Source: Euryodendron excelsum
Lineage: Eukaryota > Streptophyta > Magnoliopsida > Ericales > Pentaphylacaceae
Reading direction: 5' to 3'
Assembly (NCBI GenBank): GCA_033060915.1
Contig: CM065393.1
Location: 9,448,001 to 9,512,000, forward strand
Length of the DNA stretch: 64,000 nucleotides
Made by a program: the position numbers and the translations under genes. Shown one piece after another: positions 1-11,090 of this stretch (its first letter is position 1; every line of letters begins with the position of its first letter). The notes beneath the pieces were generated by a model, which was not told where the DNA came from, made no database searches, and was given only the letters and a program-made list of their open reading frames with translations.

Positions 1-1489
1 TTGTTTCATACGGCAGGAATTTCTTACTAAGGTAGTAAATGGCTTGCTCTTTTCTTCCTGTTTCATCATGTTGTCTCAAAACACATCCCATGGAAGTATT
101 TAACACTGACATGTACATCAACAAAGGACGTCCAGGGGTTGGTGCCACTGGGACAGGTGGATTCCGCAAATATTCTTTGATTTTCTCAAAAACTATTTGA
201 CAGTTATCATCCCAATCTTTTGGAATGTCTTTCTTAAGGAGCTTGAAAAGAAGTTCACACAAGTGGTTCATTTGGGCGATGAATCTGCTGATAAAATTTA
301 ATTTTCCTAGAAAAGATCGAACCTCCTTTTCCCCCTTTGATGCTAGCATTTCGTCGATGGACTTAACTTTGGCAAGATTAACCTCTATTCCCTTATCATT
401 GACTACAAACCCCAGCAGCTTCCCTGAAGATACTCTGAATGTGCATTTGGCAGGATTTAGCTTAAGCTGATACTTACAGAGACGGTCAAACACCTTCCGT
501 AGGTTGAACAGGTGGTCTTTCTGCTGTTTGGACTTGACGATCATGTCATTCACATAAATTTCTACTTCCTGATGCATCATGTCATGAAATAAGGTTACCA
601 TGGCTTTTTGGTAGGTTGCCCCTGCATTGCGAAGTCCAAATGGCATGACTTTATAACAGTATACTCCCCAGAGGGTAATGAAAGCAGTCTTCTCCCGATC
701 CTCTTCAACCAGCTTGATCTGGTTATATCCCGAAAAATCGTCCACGAAAGAAAACATTTCGTGACCGGCCGTGTTGTCAACAAGCAAGTCTATGTGTGGG
801 AGAGGAAAATCGTCCCTTGAACTGGCCCTGTTGAGGTCCCGAAAGTCAATACACATCCGCACATTGCCATCTTTCTTAGGTACCGGGACAATATTAGCCA
901 GCCATTGGGGATACTCTACTACTTGCAGGAATCCTGCCTGGAGCTGTTTAATCACTTCTTCCTTAATCTTCAGGCTCCATTCGGGCTTCAATCTTCTAAA
1001 CTTCTGCTTAAAGGGTTTCATCTGCAGGTCCAGGGGTAATCTATGTTCGACAATGGATTCATCCAGCCCGCGCATGTCTTGATAGGACCACGCGAAAACA
1101 TCTAAGTATGCACGTAATAGTTCCAGTAATTCTCTGCACTGCCATTGATCTAGGCCTGTACCGATTCTAAGCTCTTTTGGATCCCCTTCATTCCCCAAAT
1201 TAACGGTTTCCGTTTCCTCAATGTTTCGGGTATTACGATTCTCATGTCTTGCTATTTGTTCCCAAATTTCCTCTGGCACCTCCTTTGAATAATTTACGTC
1301 TTTTGTAATTCCCAATTGTTGGTAATCAAACTCGGTGTTTAAGTCATCATTTATCAGGATTGGCATTCTCTGGATTAGCTGAGTAAGACATCGGATGCAA
1401 CGGTCCTGAAACTTGCGAGCACGGATAATGTCTTCCCTGGCCCAATTATACAAATTTTCGCCTGGCAGTATTGCTCGAATGGATCCATT
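1..1489 (-). pseudogene. Ogre/Tat pol: reverse transcriptase and start of RNase H
   Basis: One open frame of about 496 codons on the - strand, without a stop from 1489 to the window edge. Motifs in order: a linker typical of Ogre pol (DVFAWSYQDM near 1090), WLANIVPVPKKDGNVRMCID (about 905-845), a FSGYNQI block (about 735), MPFGLRNA (about 635), the catalytic box, LGF, and an RNase H opening with YYLSKKF at the left edge. The family catalytic YVDD reads YVND here (near 555), an Asp-to-Asn change that should abolish polymerisation. The frame upstream is closed by TAA at 1490-1492. In an intact element this polyprotein copies the RNA genome in cytoplasmic particles; here it is a relic. Confidence 0.85.
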
Positions 1490-2798
1490 TTACGTTATTC
1501 CAGTGTCGGCTGTCATGACGGGTGCTTCTTCTTGGACTTTTCTCTTCTTCTTATTTAATGTAGACATTCATTTCCCCATGTTCAACTGCTTGAATTGATC
1601 CGAGAGTTCCATTACAGCTTTTCTATCAGCCCTCTTCTTCCGCGCTGCTTTTATTTTCTCCTTTCTTGTGGGTTCAACCGACGGTATTTCTATGACCTCA
1701 GGCCTTCCTTGTAAACATCTCCCTAATCTGAGAGTTTCGAGAATATTTCGGCTCCATTTGATCTTCTTTCTGCACAACAGTGATATATTCGAATGACTGA
1801 AAGCAAGAGGGCAGTTCAATGTCAAATGTAACGATATCAGCTTTGTATACAACAAACTCTTTTTCAGCGAAAATAGAGATTAGCTTGAAGCCCACGATAA
1901 ACTTGACTTTCTGATGAAGGCTAAAAGGAACTGCACCCGCCGAATGAATCCAGGGCCTTCCTAACAACAAATTGTAGACAGCCGGAATGTGAAAGGCCTG
2001 GAACTTAATTGTGAAGGTTACTGGTCCTATCTCAACAAGCATTTCAATTTCCCCTATAGCTTCCCTCCGAGAACCGTCAAAGGCACAAATGATCATACCA
2101 CTATTTTTCAAGTAAGTTTAGTCCATTCCCAGCCTTTCTAGGGTAGAATACGGGCACACATTCAAAGCCGACCCATTATCTATCAATACTTTGGCTACCA
2201 TTTTTTCTCTTGTTCTTACAGCGATATGCAGAGGCCGGGTATGGCCTGTTCCATTAATAGGAATCTCGTCATCAGAGAAGGTAATGATGTTTGGGGCCAT
2301 GATGAGACTCACCATGTTATGTAGGTTATCTGGCGTGAAACTCTCAAGCACATGAGCATCTTTGAGGATCTTTATCAAAGCATCCCGCTGCACTTTAGAA
2401 GTGAGCAACAAACCCAACATCGAAATATGGGCTGGGGCTTTTCTAAGTTGTTCTATGATGTCGTAGTCAACCTTTCCTAGAGCTTTGGTGAATTCTGACA
2501 TCTCTTGATCTGTCGGTTGGTTCGAGCATTCTCCCTCTTTATCCTTCCCTTTCCTTTTTCTTTCCACTTCAGCAGAGGTGTAGAGGCGCCTTGACTGACT
2601 CATCCCTCCTATTTCTATTACGGGCTCTCCAGTGCCCCTATCAGGTGGGTAATTCCATAGGATGCTATGAAGACTAGGTATTGGCGGTTGGGTTACAATG
2701 GGAAGAGTTATCCTTAGATTTATGAGCAAAGGGATTACCACAGGTGAAGGGTTGGTGAGGACGGGTAGGGTGGTGGGCACAATTGGCTTCTTTGGCAA
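1490..2798 (-). pseudogene. Ogre/Tat gag C-terminus and aspartic protease
   Basis: The segment 2798-2118 begins with a Pro-rich linker, then a conserved Ogre block (YDIIEQLRKAPAHISMLGLL) and ends in the protease active-site region, LIDNGSALNVCPYSTLERLG (the DxGS type). An in-frame TAA (2118-2120) interrupts it. The same frame continues from 2117 with AFDGSRREAIGEIE and the late-protease hallmark LLGRPWIHSAGAVP. Between about 1855 and 1700 the frame shifts. The new frame carries a basic linker, then TGA at 1568-1570 and TAA at 1490-1492, before RT begins. Two of the three stops could be transitions. The ORFs starting at 2798 and 2111 have TTG starts and are only pieces of one polyprotein. Confidence 0.75.
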
Positions 2799-4571
2799 GA
2801 CTAAAGGTAGCTTAAGTCGTATGACTCATTGAATGTTGGTTTGAGGTTCAGATCTAGCCACAGCGATCATATATTCAGGTTCAAATAATGGAGTAAGGAT
2901 AAGGTGATAATGGGAAGGTCTGGTGAGGTTTTTATGGTTAGGTTCATGTCGAGTTAGTGAGATTGCATGGTTAGGAAAGAATGGTCTTGGTAGTCGGGCT
3001 CCTCTAGGGTATAAGTTGTCTCTTCTGGAATTACAGCAAGTAGACTGCGTAGGGTCTTTCTGCTAACATTCTTGCTTTCCAACGATATATTCTCCTAAAG
3101 CTTGTGAACCATGGCTTTCACAATTACGGAAGATATTAGACTAGTAGTCATTTCCCTGGCTTATAAGAATATGGACAACAATTGTAAGTTAGAGTTCAAT
3201 TCTTGGAGAGTTCTATGCAATGCATGTCCTAGGGTGTCCTTCTTTAGGAGGGAAGCTACGCATGATATATTGGCTCAATTTTGGAGATAGGGGATGGCCC
3301 CTGTATGTAGATACCTTACCGTCAAATGGGAACCTTCAGCCATCCATGCATTCATTCGCAAAAGTAAAAAAAAGGTACATTGAATTTCGGGTTTAAGCTA
3401 CAAAAGAATTGAAATACATTTCAATAGGGGGAAGGGAGCATTTTCCTTGGGACTTCCACCTATCTAGTTTTACAAAGGAAAAACCTAAACTACTCTTGAG
3501 TCTTCGGATTCGCCTTCGTCGGATTTGATGTCGGGGAGGTCACTGAGAGACCTTGTTGACCGATTGCCCCTTGTCTTCTTGGCAATCTTATCTCCATGAG
3601 CATAGAGGGATTGGGGCCCCTCTTATGGAATGGATTGGTATGCATGCTATGAGTCCTTAGAGTTACGCGAGAACCCTTAGGGTTTAGGTAGGTTTAATGC
3701 AAGGGAGAGTGACCTTGGTGTCACTCTCTATGAGTTGATCATATGCATGAGGATGCAGTGACTTGAATTACTTGAAACTCTTGTCTTGACATGGAATATG
3801 GAATGCATGAAAATGGATGCATAGAGTATAAGGAGAGAAAATACAGTTGAAGTACACATGCATACATGAACAGTTAGACATGCATTATAACAGTATAAAT
3901 ACAGTTATTATAACAACAGGAATAAGCAGGTATAAATGAAAGTAAGAGCAATTGCCCTTTCCTTCATGGTTTTGGAAAACGGTGCGCGTGTCTTAAATCC
4001 GACAAAGGCTCAGCTATGCATGGTGTCTATATGAGTATGAGGTTGAGGGTTGACTAATGCGTCCTAAAAAGGCTCGATCCCTGGATCTTCAAACCTAGGC
4101 TCACTCCCCGAGGTGGTGCCATGATCGGTTGGTGATCCGAGCGGTGGAACCATCAAGAGGCCGTAGGCGAAGAAACTGACACAACATCTTGCCCACAACC
4201 AATATACCGCTCCCCCTTTCTAGTTAGAAAGGACATATCAGGGTAAAATGCAAGTATGCAGAATGCAGGTGCACATGCAGTGTGTGTGTGATTTTTAAAA
4301 GTGGAGGAAAGAGCCCAACAACTCCCATTCGTCCTGTTCATCACATTCAATACATGGCAATTAATAAAATTTAAACAAAATGTGTACCTACAAAACAAAG
4401 ATGCAAGAGTTACTATATAGATGGCAAACTTAATACAAGATAATATGAATAAATGCATGTTTTTTTAAAACAATTTTGAAAATTTAAAGTGAATAGGATT
4501 GAACAAGTTAATTGAAGACTCTACATAGGTGAAGGGTAAAAAGACATGACTACGGCCTAACCCTCTAAGTT
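2799..4571 (-). other. Ogre element leader/internal 5' region, no recognisable gag
   Basis: About 1.8 kb between the primer site and the protease segment. A full Ogre element would carry ORF1 and gag here. I see only short frames, rich in CATG/ATGCAT words (about 3640-3900), and no capsid or zinc-knuckle motif. Either gag was deleted or this is a non-autonomous derivative. Open frames at 4153-4458 and 4465-4659 look like chance. Confidence 0.5.
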
Positions 4572-4589
4572 TCCCCAGCGGAGTCGCTA
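4572..4589 (-). other. Primer binding site, tRNA-Arg type
   Basis: On the + strand the 18 bases read TCCCCAGCGGAGTCGCTA. This matches the 3' end of plant tRNA-Arg (…TCCCCAGCGGAGTCG plus CCA) except for one base in the CCA. It lies two bases inside the LTR end at 4592, as a minus-strand primer site should. A tRNA-Arg primer is established for Ogre elements, which supports both the classification and the - strand orientation. Confidence 0.85.
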
Positions 4590-5389
4590 ACTGTTGGGCA
4601 TAGATTTTTCGCACTCGAGGAATACACACACAAGCAGGAAAAACATTGTACTCTCTCATTAGAACTCACCTTCCTAAAAGAATGAGTGCGACTAGGTTTG
4701 AATTGAAAATAGATTTGAATATAGAGCTTTTAGAAAAGATTTGGAGTCGCCACCTAACTTGATTAAGGTGAGTTAGGTCACCTAAAAACTAAGCATAATC
4801 TGAAAACTACACTTAGTGTTTTGAAAATAATTTTGAAAATATCTCCTCAAGAGAGGGTTTTTAAGAAAATAGGTTATTTAGTAACCTTTAAAAAATATTA
4901 ACCCCTTTTTAGAAAAATAACTCCTTTTGGTCTTTCGAAAACAGTGATTTAGACTCGGAGGTTGGTTACGTGTAGAGAAGACGCACTAAGCCATCACCCT
5001 ACCCCGCCCTTGCGGTACCTACATGTATATTTACTCTAGATTCACCTATGAGAGTCTTTAACCAACAAATGACCAATCCCATCCACTTTAGAAAAAAGAA
5101 TGTTTAAAAGACATGATGCATAATATGCAAATGCAAGGGAAAGAGTAAGAAAATAGACTTGGAAAAAGATTTGAAAAGATAGATTGGAAATTGAAAATTT
5201 TTAAAAATTGAAAATAGAGATTTAGAAATAGATTTTTGGAATTAGAAAAATAGATTATAGAATTGAAAACTTGAAGAAGGTTGTAAAATTGGAGATTTGA
5301 AAAAGATTGTGGAAATAAAAGTTTGAAAAAAGTTGTGACTGCACCCATGAGGGTTGCCTATGTATTCTTTTGGAAGAATTAGGTTAGTC

Positions 5390-7030
5390 GTAGTTCGGGC
5401 AAGAGTCCGATAGAAAATAGAAAAATTGATTTGGAAAAGAGCTGAAGTTGGAATTGGAATTGAAATTGGAAGAATAGGAAATTTAGACTTTGATTGAAAG
5501 ATTTGAAAAAATTGGTTTTGAAAGACCTAGACTTAGGAACTTAGAAAAGAAATATTGGACTTGACTTGGAAAGATAGAACTTGGAAGAAATATTTGGACT
5601 TGTTTTGGAAAGATTGAGGTTTAGGAAACCTAGATTTAGGAAAGATGAGACTTAGGAAAGGCTTGAGATTTAGAAAGATTTGACTCGAATGTTGGACTTG
5701 GAAGATTTGGAAAGATTGAATTTAGGAAATGTTCGAATTAGGAAAGGTTCAAATTAGGAAAGTGTCATTTTAAGAAAGTTTCATTTTAGGAAAGTTTGGT
5801 TTAGGAAAGTTTCAACTTAGGAAAGTTTTGACTTAGGAAAGTTTTGAATTAAGAAAGTTTCAATTTAAGAAAGTCTTGAAATAGGAAAGGTTTTGAAAAT
5901 AAGGAAGTTTTAAAAATAAGAAAGTTTTGAGTTTAGAAAGTTTTAGATTTGAAGTTTTAGGAAGGTTTAGAATTTAGAAAGTTTGGAAATTTAGAGAGAT
6001 TTAACTTAAGAAAGTTTTGAATTTAGAAAACTTTGAATTTGGAAAGATTTGAGATTTAGAAAGTTTAGGATTTAGAAAGTTTTAGAGTTTGAGTTTTAGA
6101 AAATCTTGGGATTAGGAAAGGTTGGAGTTTTAGAAAGATTTGAAAACTTAGATTTGGAAAGTTAAGATTTGGAAAGTGATAGAATTAAGAAAGGGTTGAA
6201 TTAGGAAAAATTTGGATTTCGAGTTTTAAAATTTAGGAAAGATTTTTATGTTCAAGTTTTGGAAACCTAAGATTTAGGAAAGTAGAAGATTATAAAGGAT
6301 TTGAATTAGAAAAGATTTAGACTAGGAAGAGTTAAGATTCCTATTTCCTAAAACAAGAGAGTAGATTTTGTTTCTAAAATAAAAAGTTTGATTCTGTTTC
6401 CAAAAATGGAGGATTGGATCTAGTGACCTAAAAGGAATATTGGATTTGCATGGATTTAGAAAGGGAAGTTTTAGAAACCCTAAATTTGGGAAGACTATAG
6501 TTTTGACGTCGAAAATAGATTTTGGAAATATATAGTTTGGATGTAGAAAATAAGAGATTTTGGAAACCTAGGTTTTAAGGCAAGTTTGAAAGTCATATTT
6601 TTGGAAAGGAAAAGTTGGGTTTCCTAATTGTGGTTCTAGAGCTTGACTTAGGCACCAAGAAAAAGAATTTTTCGAAAGTGAGTTTTTGGAAGCAAAGATT
6701 TTGGAGGAAGATTATAAAGAGGAGTTTTAGAAAATGTATTTTGAAAAGAATGTTAGGAAGGAAGTTTTTGGAAAGTAAAACTTTGAGAGAGTTTTGAAAA
6801 CAACATTTTTGAAAGAAGTTTTTTGAAAAGAGTTTTTAGGAAAATGTATTTTGAGGAGAGTGTTTTGGAAAGGAGTTTGAAAAGAGAAGTTTTGAAAAAT
6901 AGATTTTTGGGAAAGAGTTTTTAGAAAACAATTTTGGAAAGGAATTTAAAGAGAGTTTATGGAAAGTATGTTGGAAAAAAGATTTTTAGGAGGAGATTTT
7001 TGAAAAGAGAGCTTTTTGGAAGTATATAAA
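5390..7030 (+). repeat. Degenerate purine-rich repeat tract in giant LTR A
   Basis: About 1.6 kb built from imperfect 12-18 base words of the type TTAGGAAAGTTTTGAA. Almost every pyrimidine on the + strand is T. On the RNA-sense (-) strand it is a long pyrimidine-rich leader segment. The same tract is found in copies B (about 42050-43800), C (about 47690-49490) and D (about 56690-58080). Confidence 0.8.
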
Positions 7031-7035
7031 TGTCT

Positions 7036-7090
7036 CACTTTCCTAAAGCGATTCTAACCATAAGAAGGTTAGAACCACTTTAAGAAAGTG
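7036..7090 (-). other. Conserved leader stem-loop 1 of giant LTR (copy A)
   Basis: Two stacked inverted repeats. The outer arms are CACTTTCCTAAAG (7036-7048) and CTTTAAGAAAGTG (7078-7090), with one mismatch. The inner arms are TTCTAACC (7052-7059) and GGTTAGAA (7067-7074), perfect, with a seven-base loop. Equivalent structures are in copy B (about 43807-43863), C (49494-49548) and, eroded, D (about 58078-58140). It lies about 0.8 kb downstream of the presumed transcription start. Confidence 0.7.
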
Positions 7091-7160
7091 GTTTCAAAAA
7101 CAACAAGGAGTTGAAAATATAGACTATATCGGTCACTTTAAATGTAACACTTTCCTCAAG

Positions 7161-7200
7161 CAATCCTAGCCATGGAAAAGGTAGAATCACCCTAGGATTG
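7161..7200 (-). other. Conserved leader stem-loop 2 of giant LTR (copy A)
   Basis: Perfect 9 bp arms CAATCCTAG (7161-7169) and CTAGGATTG (7192-7200), with a 22-base loop containing GCCATGG. Both the sequence and its spacing from stem-loop 1 recur in B, C and D. An eroded inverted version of the block is in E near 63780. Confidence 0.65.
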
Positions 7201-7913
7201 TGATTTTAAAAACAAGTTTTGAAAAAAGAGATTTTGATACAATTTTGAAAACAAGTTTAATGCAAGCTTTGAAAACGAGCTTAAAAACGATTTTTGGAAT
7301 AATGCAAGATAATGATATGCACAATGCAAATTGGGGTCGTGAATATACAAGGTTAAGGCTTCACCACATAATCAAGGGAGTCGAACCCACGTGATCTCCG
7401 GTTAGACTAAAAGAAAGTCCCCGACACGGTGACCCTCCAATAGTCTAATCTTACACATGGACCGGAAATTCTCTTGTTTCAAGCATGCAAAGAAAGGGGG
7501 GAAGAAAATGGGGGATTAAAATAGAGAAAATCCAAGTGGGTTAGGAGGGAGAAGAGAGAGGGGGAAATGCAAAAATTTAAAGAGAAATCCTATCGTATGT
7601 GTTGTTTATTTCGCTTGGCTTTGCGCGCCTTACTTTTCTTCAGTCTTCGCTTCACTTCAGTCTTCGAGGGCTTGTCTTTGATCTTCAAAGCTTGTAGTTG
7701 CAGCAATCCAAGTCTTCAATAGAGGGTTCGAGGTTAGTGTATAAGTGTATAGGAGTGTATATGAGTGTATAGGAAGCTAGGGTTTGTGTATGGTGGCTAG
7801 GGTTTGGAAAACCTAGAGAAGCTAGGGTTTAGGGAAGCTGCAGGCTCTGTATATCAAATATTAGGGTTTTTAAATTGAGTTTGCGGACCCCTTTCACGCT
7901 GGAAGAGACTATG

Positions 7914-7921
7914 TATTTATA
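7914..7921 (-). promoter_or_regulatory. TATA box of giant LTR A
   Basis: The minus strand reads CTATAAATACATAG. The same TATA block occurs at matching places in copies B (44665-44672), C (50368-50375, TATAAACA), D (58943-58950) and, on the + strand, the inverted copy E (55470-55477). Its direction agrees with pol. Confidence 0.75.
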
Positions 7922-9149
7922 GATATGGGATAGACCTGGCACCTGTTACAGTGGCGCCAGGCCATTTTTTGGCTTGGTGCCACTACTAGTGGCGCCAGCC
8001 AGTTAGAAAAGTTTTAAGGTCGGCAAACAACGTATCTTGGGAAGATTTGGGCGCCTATACTAGTGACTACCATGCAATTTTTAGCCTGGCTTCACTAGAA
8101 GTGACTTCGAAAAGTCTAAGAATGATTTAAGGGATCGAGAATGACCCAGAAGGCCGGAAAAAGGGCAAGAACACTTAGAACAGTGTCCCGGAGGTATTTG
8201 ACTTGAAAAATGAGGATAGGATGTGTCGAAAGGGTTGACTGAGCCATTAGGGGCAAAACGGTCAATCGAGCCGAAAAGCTGTCAAGATGGACTCGGAACG
8301 TCCCGGAAGAAGATTCGAAATTTGGAAACATTATTCAGAATGTTTCCAAAGGTTACCGGTTTGATACCCAAAGCCGGTGTGGTCGGAAAAGGCGACCGGC
8401 CCACTACGGGCGAAACGGTTATTTCGCACTGGGTTTACCGGAACTGACTCGGAATGATCCAGAAAGGTAAATAAAGGTTGAGAATACTATAGGAGGCATT
8501 CTCGGAAAGTTACCGGTTTGATATCTAGGGCCGGTGTGGGTCCTGGGGCATTCGGATGCCTTAGGGCAAAATGGTCATCTTGACCGAAAAATCTCAGAAT
8601 TGACTCGAAATTGACCCGAAATTGACTAGAGGGCACCTAATCATGCCAGATCATCCCTGGGATGATCTAGAAGGGTGTACTTATCGTTCTAAGGACTTAG
8701 GTGTGCTCTCGAGAAACGTGGTGGAAAATGGCCCTAGGGGCAGTTTGCTCATTTTTTGCTGAAGTGGGCTAGCAGGCACCGGTGTTGACCTGGGTTTTAA
8801 TGTTTCTGCCACTCTGACAGCGGTCTCGTGATACAGGGGTTGGTTGGTAATTCCCTGTATCGACCTGTTTATGAGTATTTCTGCTACTCTGACAGTTGCG
8901 ATGTTTGCGAGTATTTTCGCTACCTTGATGGTTCGTGATCATTCCTGAGACTGCCTGATCTCGGGAAGCTGCTAAAGGGACTTAGCGCCTGAGAATTAAC
9001 TTTTCCGAAAGGCGTGCCTAAACAGATATTTCTGCATTGGCGGGATAGCAGGCACCAAAGGTGGACTATTCTACCATCTACGGGACTTGGGGTCTCGTCC
9101 CAGTTGATAGGTTTAAAGGGACTTACCGTTCTGAAAAGATTTTCTTCAA

Positions 9150-9360
9150 AAAAACGTGCCGGATTGGATAGAATTACCGTCTCGAGGAATCAACTGTCTC
9201 GAGAGAGGGATTAGAATTGGATTTAGAAAGGGAACTTACCGTCTTCGAAAAGACGTGCCTGTTAAAATTAGAAAGGGGACTTACTGTCTTCGAAAAGACG
9301 CGCCTGAAAGGATTGGAAAGGGGACTTACCATCTCCGGAAAGACGTGCCTGATTTGGAAT
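9150..9360 (-). repeat. U3 short tandem repeats, giant LTR A
   Basis: Three to four imperfect copies of a unit containing GGGACTTACCGTCTTCGAAAAGACGTGCCTG. The GTCTT/AAGAC part can form a small hairpin. Copies B and C carry expanded versions with 87 and 81 bp periods. Confidence 0.65.
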
Positions 9361-9551
9361 TGGACCGAACAATGCCCCTAAGGGCATTTCGGTCATTTTG
9401 CCTCTATTTGGGCCTGGTGGGCCCGCGAAGCGATGATATAAACGGGATTAGATTTAGAGAGCTGATTTCGATTAGGATACGTCCATATTAACTTGAGTGC
9501 AAGTCTAGACGGACCGTAGATTGCCGAGTGGTCAAAAATGGAGTGCTTACA

Positions 9552-11090
9552 AGTACTTCTAAAACTATTCTCATTTTCTCTCAAAGATAAGGCCAAGACA
9601 TGGTTTTGATGTATTGAGGCCTAGGTCTATTCATTCAAGGCAAGATCTTTAGATAGAGTTCTTAAAAAAGTTCTCCCCTTAGCATAAAACTGAGGCGATT
9701 CATCAGCAAATCTCTCAGTTTGCTCCCATGATTGGTGAATTGTTCTTCCAATGTTGGGAGAGGTTCAAGGATTTGCCGAATGCTTGTCCACATCACGGAT
9801 TTACAAATTGGCATGTCTTAAATACTTTCTATTCATCATTGACTCCACAACTTAAACAGTTCATTGAGTCTTTGTATGCAGGGACTTTGTATGACAAAGA
9901 GCCCGCAGAGACATATGACTACTTTGATTACTTAGCAAACCTTGCTACAGATTGGGCCACAACTGGGACCCAAAATTCTAAGTCAAAGACTAGGATAACA
10001 TTTCAGCTCAATGAAATAGATGATTAGAATGCTAGAGTTGTTGCACTTATCGAAAAATTGGAGGCCATGGAGTCTAAAAAAGTTAATGTTGTGAATAGTA
10101 AATTTTCCAAAGAAGAGAGTTATTTAGTGTGTGGTACATTGGGTTATGACACTACTGCATATCCAATTATACCAGAGGCTTTGGATGGTCAAGCCAATAC
10201 AGTTGGCCACTATCGGGGTACGTATAATGACCAACGAGTTAGGAAAAACTCTTTCTCGAACACATATAACCCGGGATGGAGAAATCACCCAAATTTTGGG
10301 TGGAGAAACGTGGGGTCTTCAAACCCTCAATCTTTTCAAAAAAAACTCTCAACCTTTTCAACCCCAACTCATTCCATATCAACCTCCTTATAGGAAACAG
10401 TTACAAGACAATGTGTACCAGTTGACCAATGATGTGAGAGGAGTGAATAATAAGATAGATCAGCAGGAGAAGGTGTTAGACCAATGCACTACACTGTTGG
10501 AAAACATAGCAAAACAAATATCTACTTTGACAAAAGCTTTGACCCACCAAGTGTCAGGGAGATTTCCATCTCAACCCCAACCAAATCCAAATCCCAATAA
10601 GCAAGTGAACTTGACTGAAGTGAGGATTGATCCTCGATCTACTCAGGAATATGTCCAATCCATCACAATCTTAAGGAGTAGTAAGATCATTGATAAAATC
10701 ATTTCATCTGTGAAAGACGTTCTTAAGGATAGAGATAAAGGGAAAGGAGTTAAGAGAGAGCAAGAGAGAGAAAAAGTAAAAACAAAGAGAAAGAAAGATA
10801 AATGTGTGAAAGAGAAAAATAAAATCTTAGAGCCAACTAAAGTGTCTGAAGAAGAGGACATTAATGTTGAGAAATATGCATCTTCCTCATAGGTTGACCT
10901 AGCCTAAACACGAGCTTCTAAATTCAAAAATTTATGAAGTGTTTAAGCTAGTCAAACTCAACATTCGAATCTTAGATGCTATCAAGCAGATTTCCTCCTA
11001 TGCCAAGTTTTTGAAAGACTTATGTATTGTGAAAAGGAGGTTGCATGTTAAGGAAACTACCTTCATGAATGAGGGCCAATGTGCGATTTT
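9552..11090 (+). pseudogene. Athila gag (capsid region and C-terminal tail)
   Basis: The first codons after the Ogre LTR give LKLFSFSLKDKAKTWF, a conserved Athila capsid segment. Three stops follow before the readable frame 9728-10027 (WERFKDLPNACPHHGFTNWH…FIESLYAGTLYDKEP). The next frame, 10058-10340, includes VCGTLGYDTTAYP, an eroded zinc knuckle of the CxxC…H…C kind, and a Gly/Asn/Arg-rich stretch. At a run of eight A (about 10339-10346) the frame shifts into 10347-10892, which is Gln/Pro-rich and then strongly charged (Lys/Arg/Glu, about 10730-10850). In life it would form the particle core and bind RNA. Confidence 0.8.

Larger units (their letters stand above)
1..9551 (-). mobile_element. 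Ogre/Tat-type Ty3/gypsy retrotransposon, partial, inserted in Athila gag
   Basis: Read on the - strand the order is: 5' LTR (9551 to 4592), tRNA-Arg primer site (4589-4572), a leader without recognisable gag, a gag-end/protease segment, RT, and the start of RNase H, which runs off the left edge. The protease region and the RT connection are of the Ogre/Tat kind known from plant genomes. The right boundary is exact: the LTR ends in ACA at 9551 and the next base begins in-frame Athila gag sequence. The matching left end, 3' LTR and target duplication (expected AGTAC, the bases at 9552-9556) lie outside the window. The copy is dead, with at least three in-frame stops, one frameshift and an altered RT active site. 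Confidence 0.8.
4592..9551 (-). repeat. Giant LTR copy A (5' LTR of the Ogre element), 4960 bp
   Basis: Starts TGTTGGGC and ends GCTTACA, so TG…CA at both ends. It is homologous over its length to copies B (41287), C (46849), D (55880) and, inverted, E (53742). The pol and primer site show that U3 is at the high-coordinate end and U5 at 4592. From 9551 downward it holds U3 short repeats (9150-9360), gene-poor U3 with GGTTTGATACCC-type repeats (8340-8540), a TATA box (7914-7921), a leader with conserved hairpins (7200-7036), a purine-rich tract on the + strand (about 7030-5390) and a conserved U5 end. LTRs of this size are known for Ogre. Confidence 0.9.

Noticed and set aside
8345..8540. GGTTTGATACCC words resembling a tRNA T-arm
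   Set aside because: They recur as U3 sub-repeats of giant LTRs without any tRNA fold around them.
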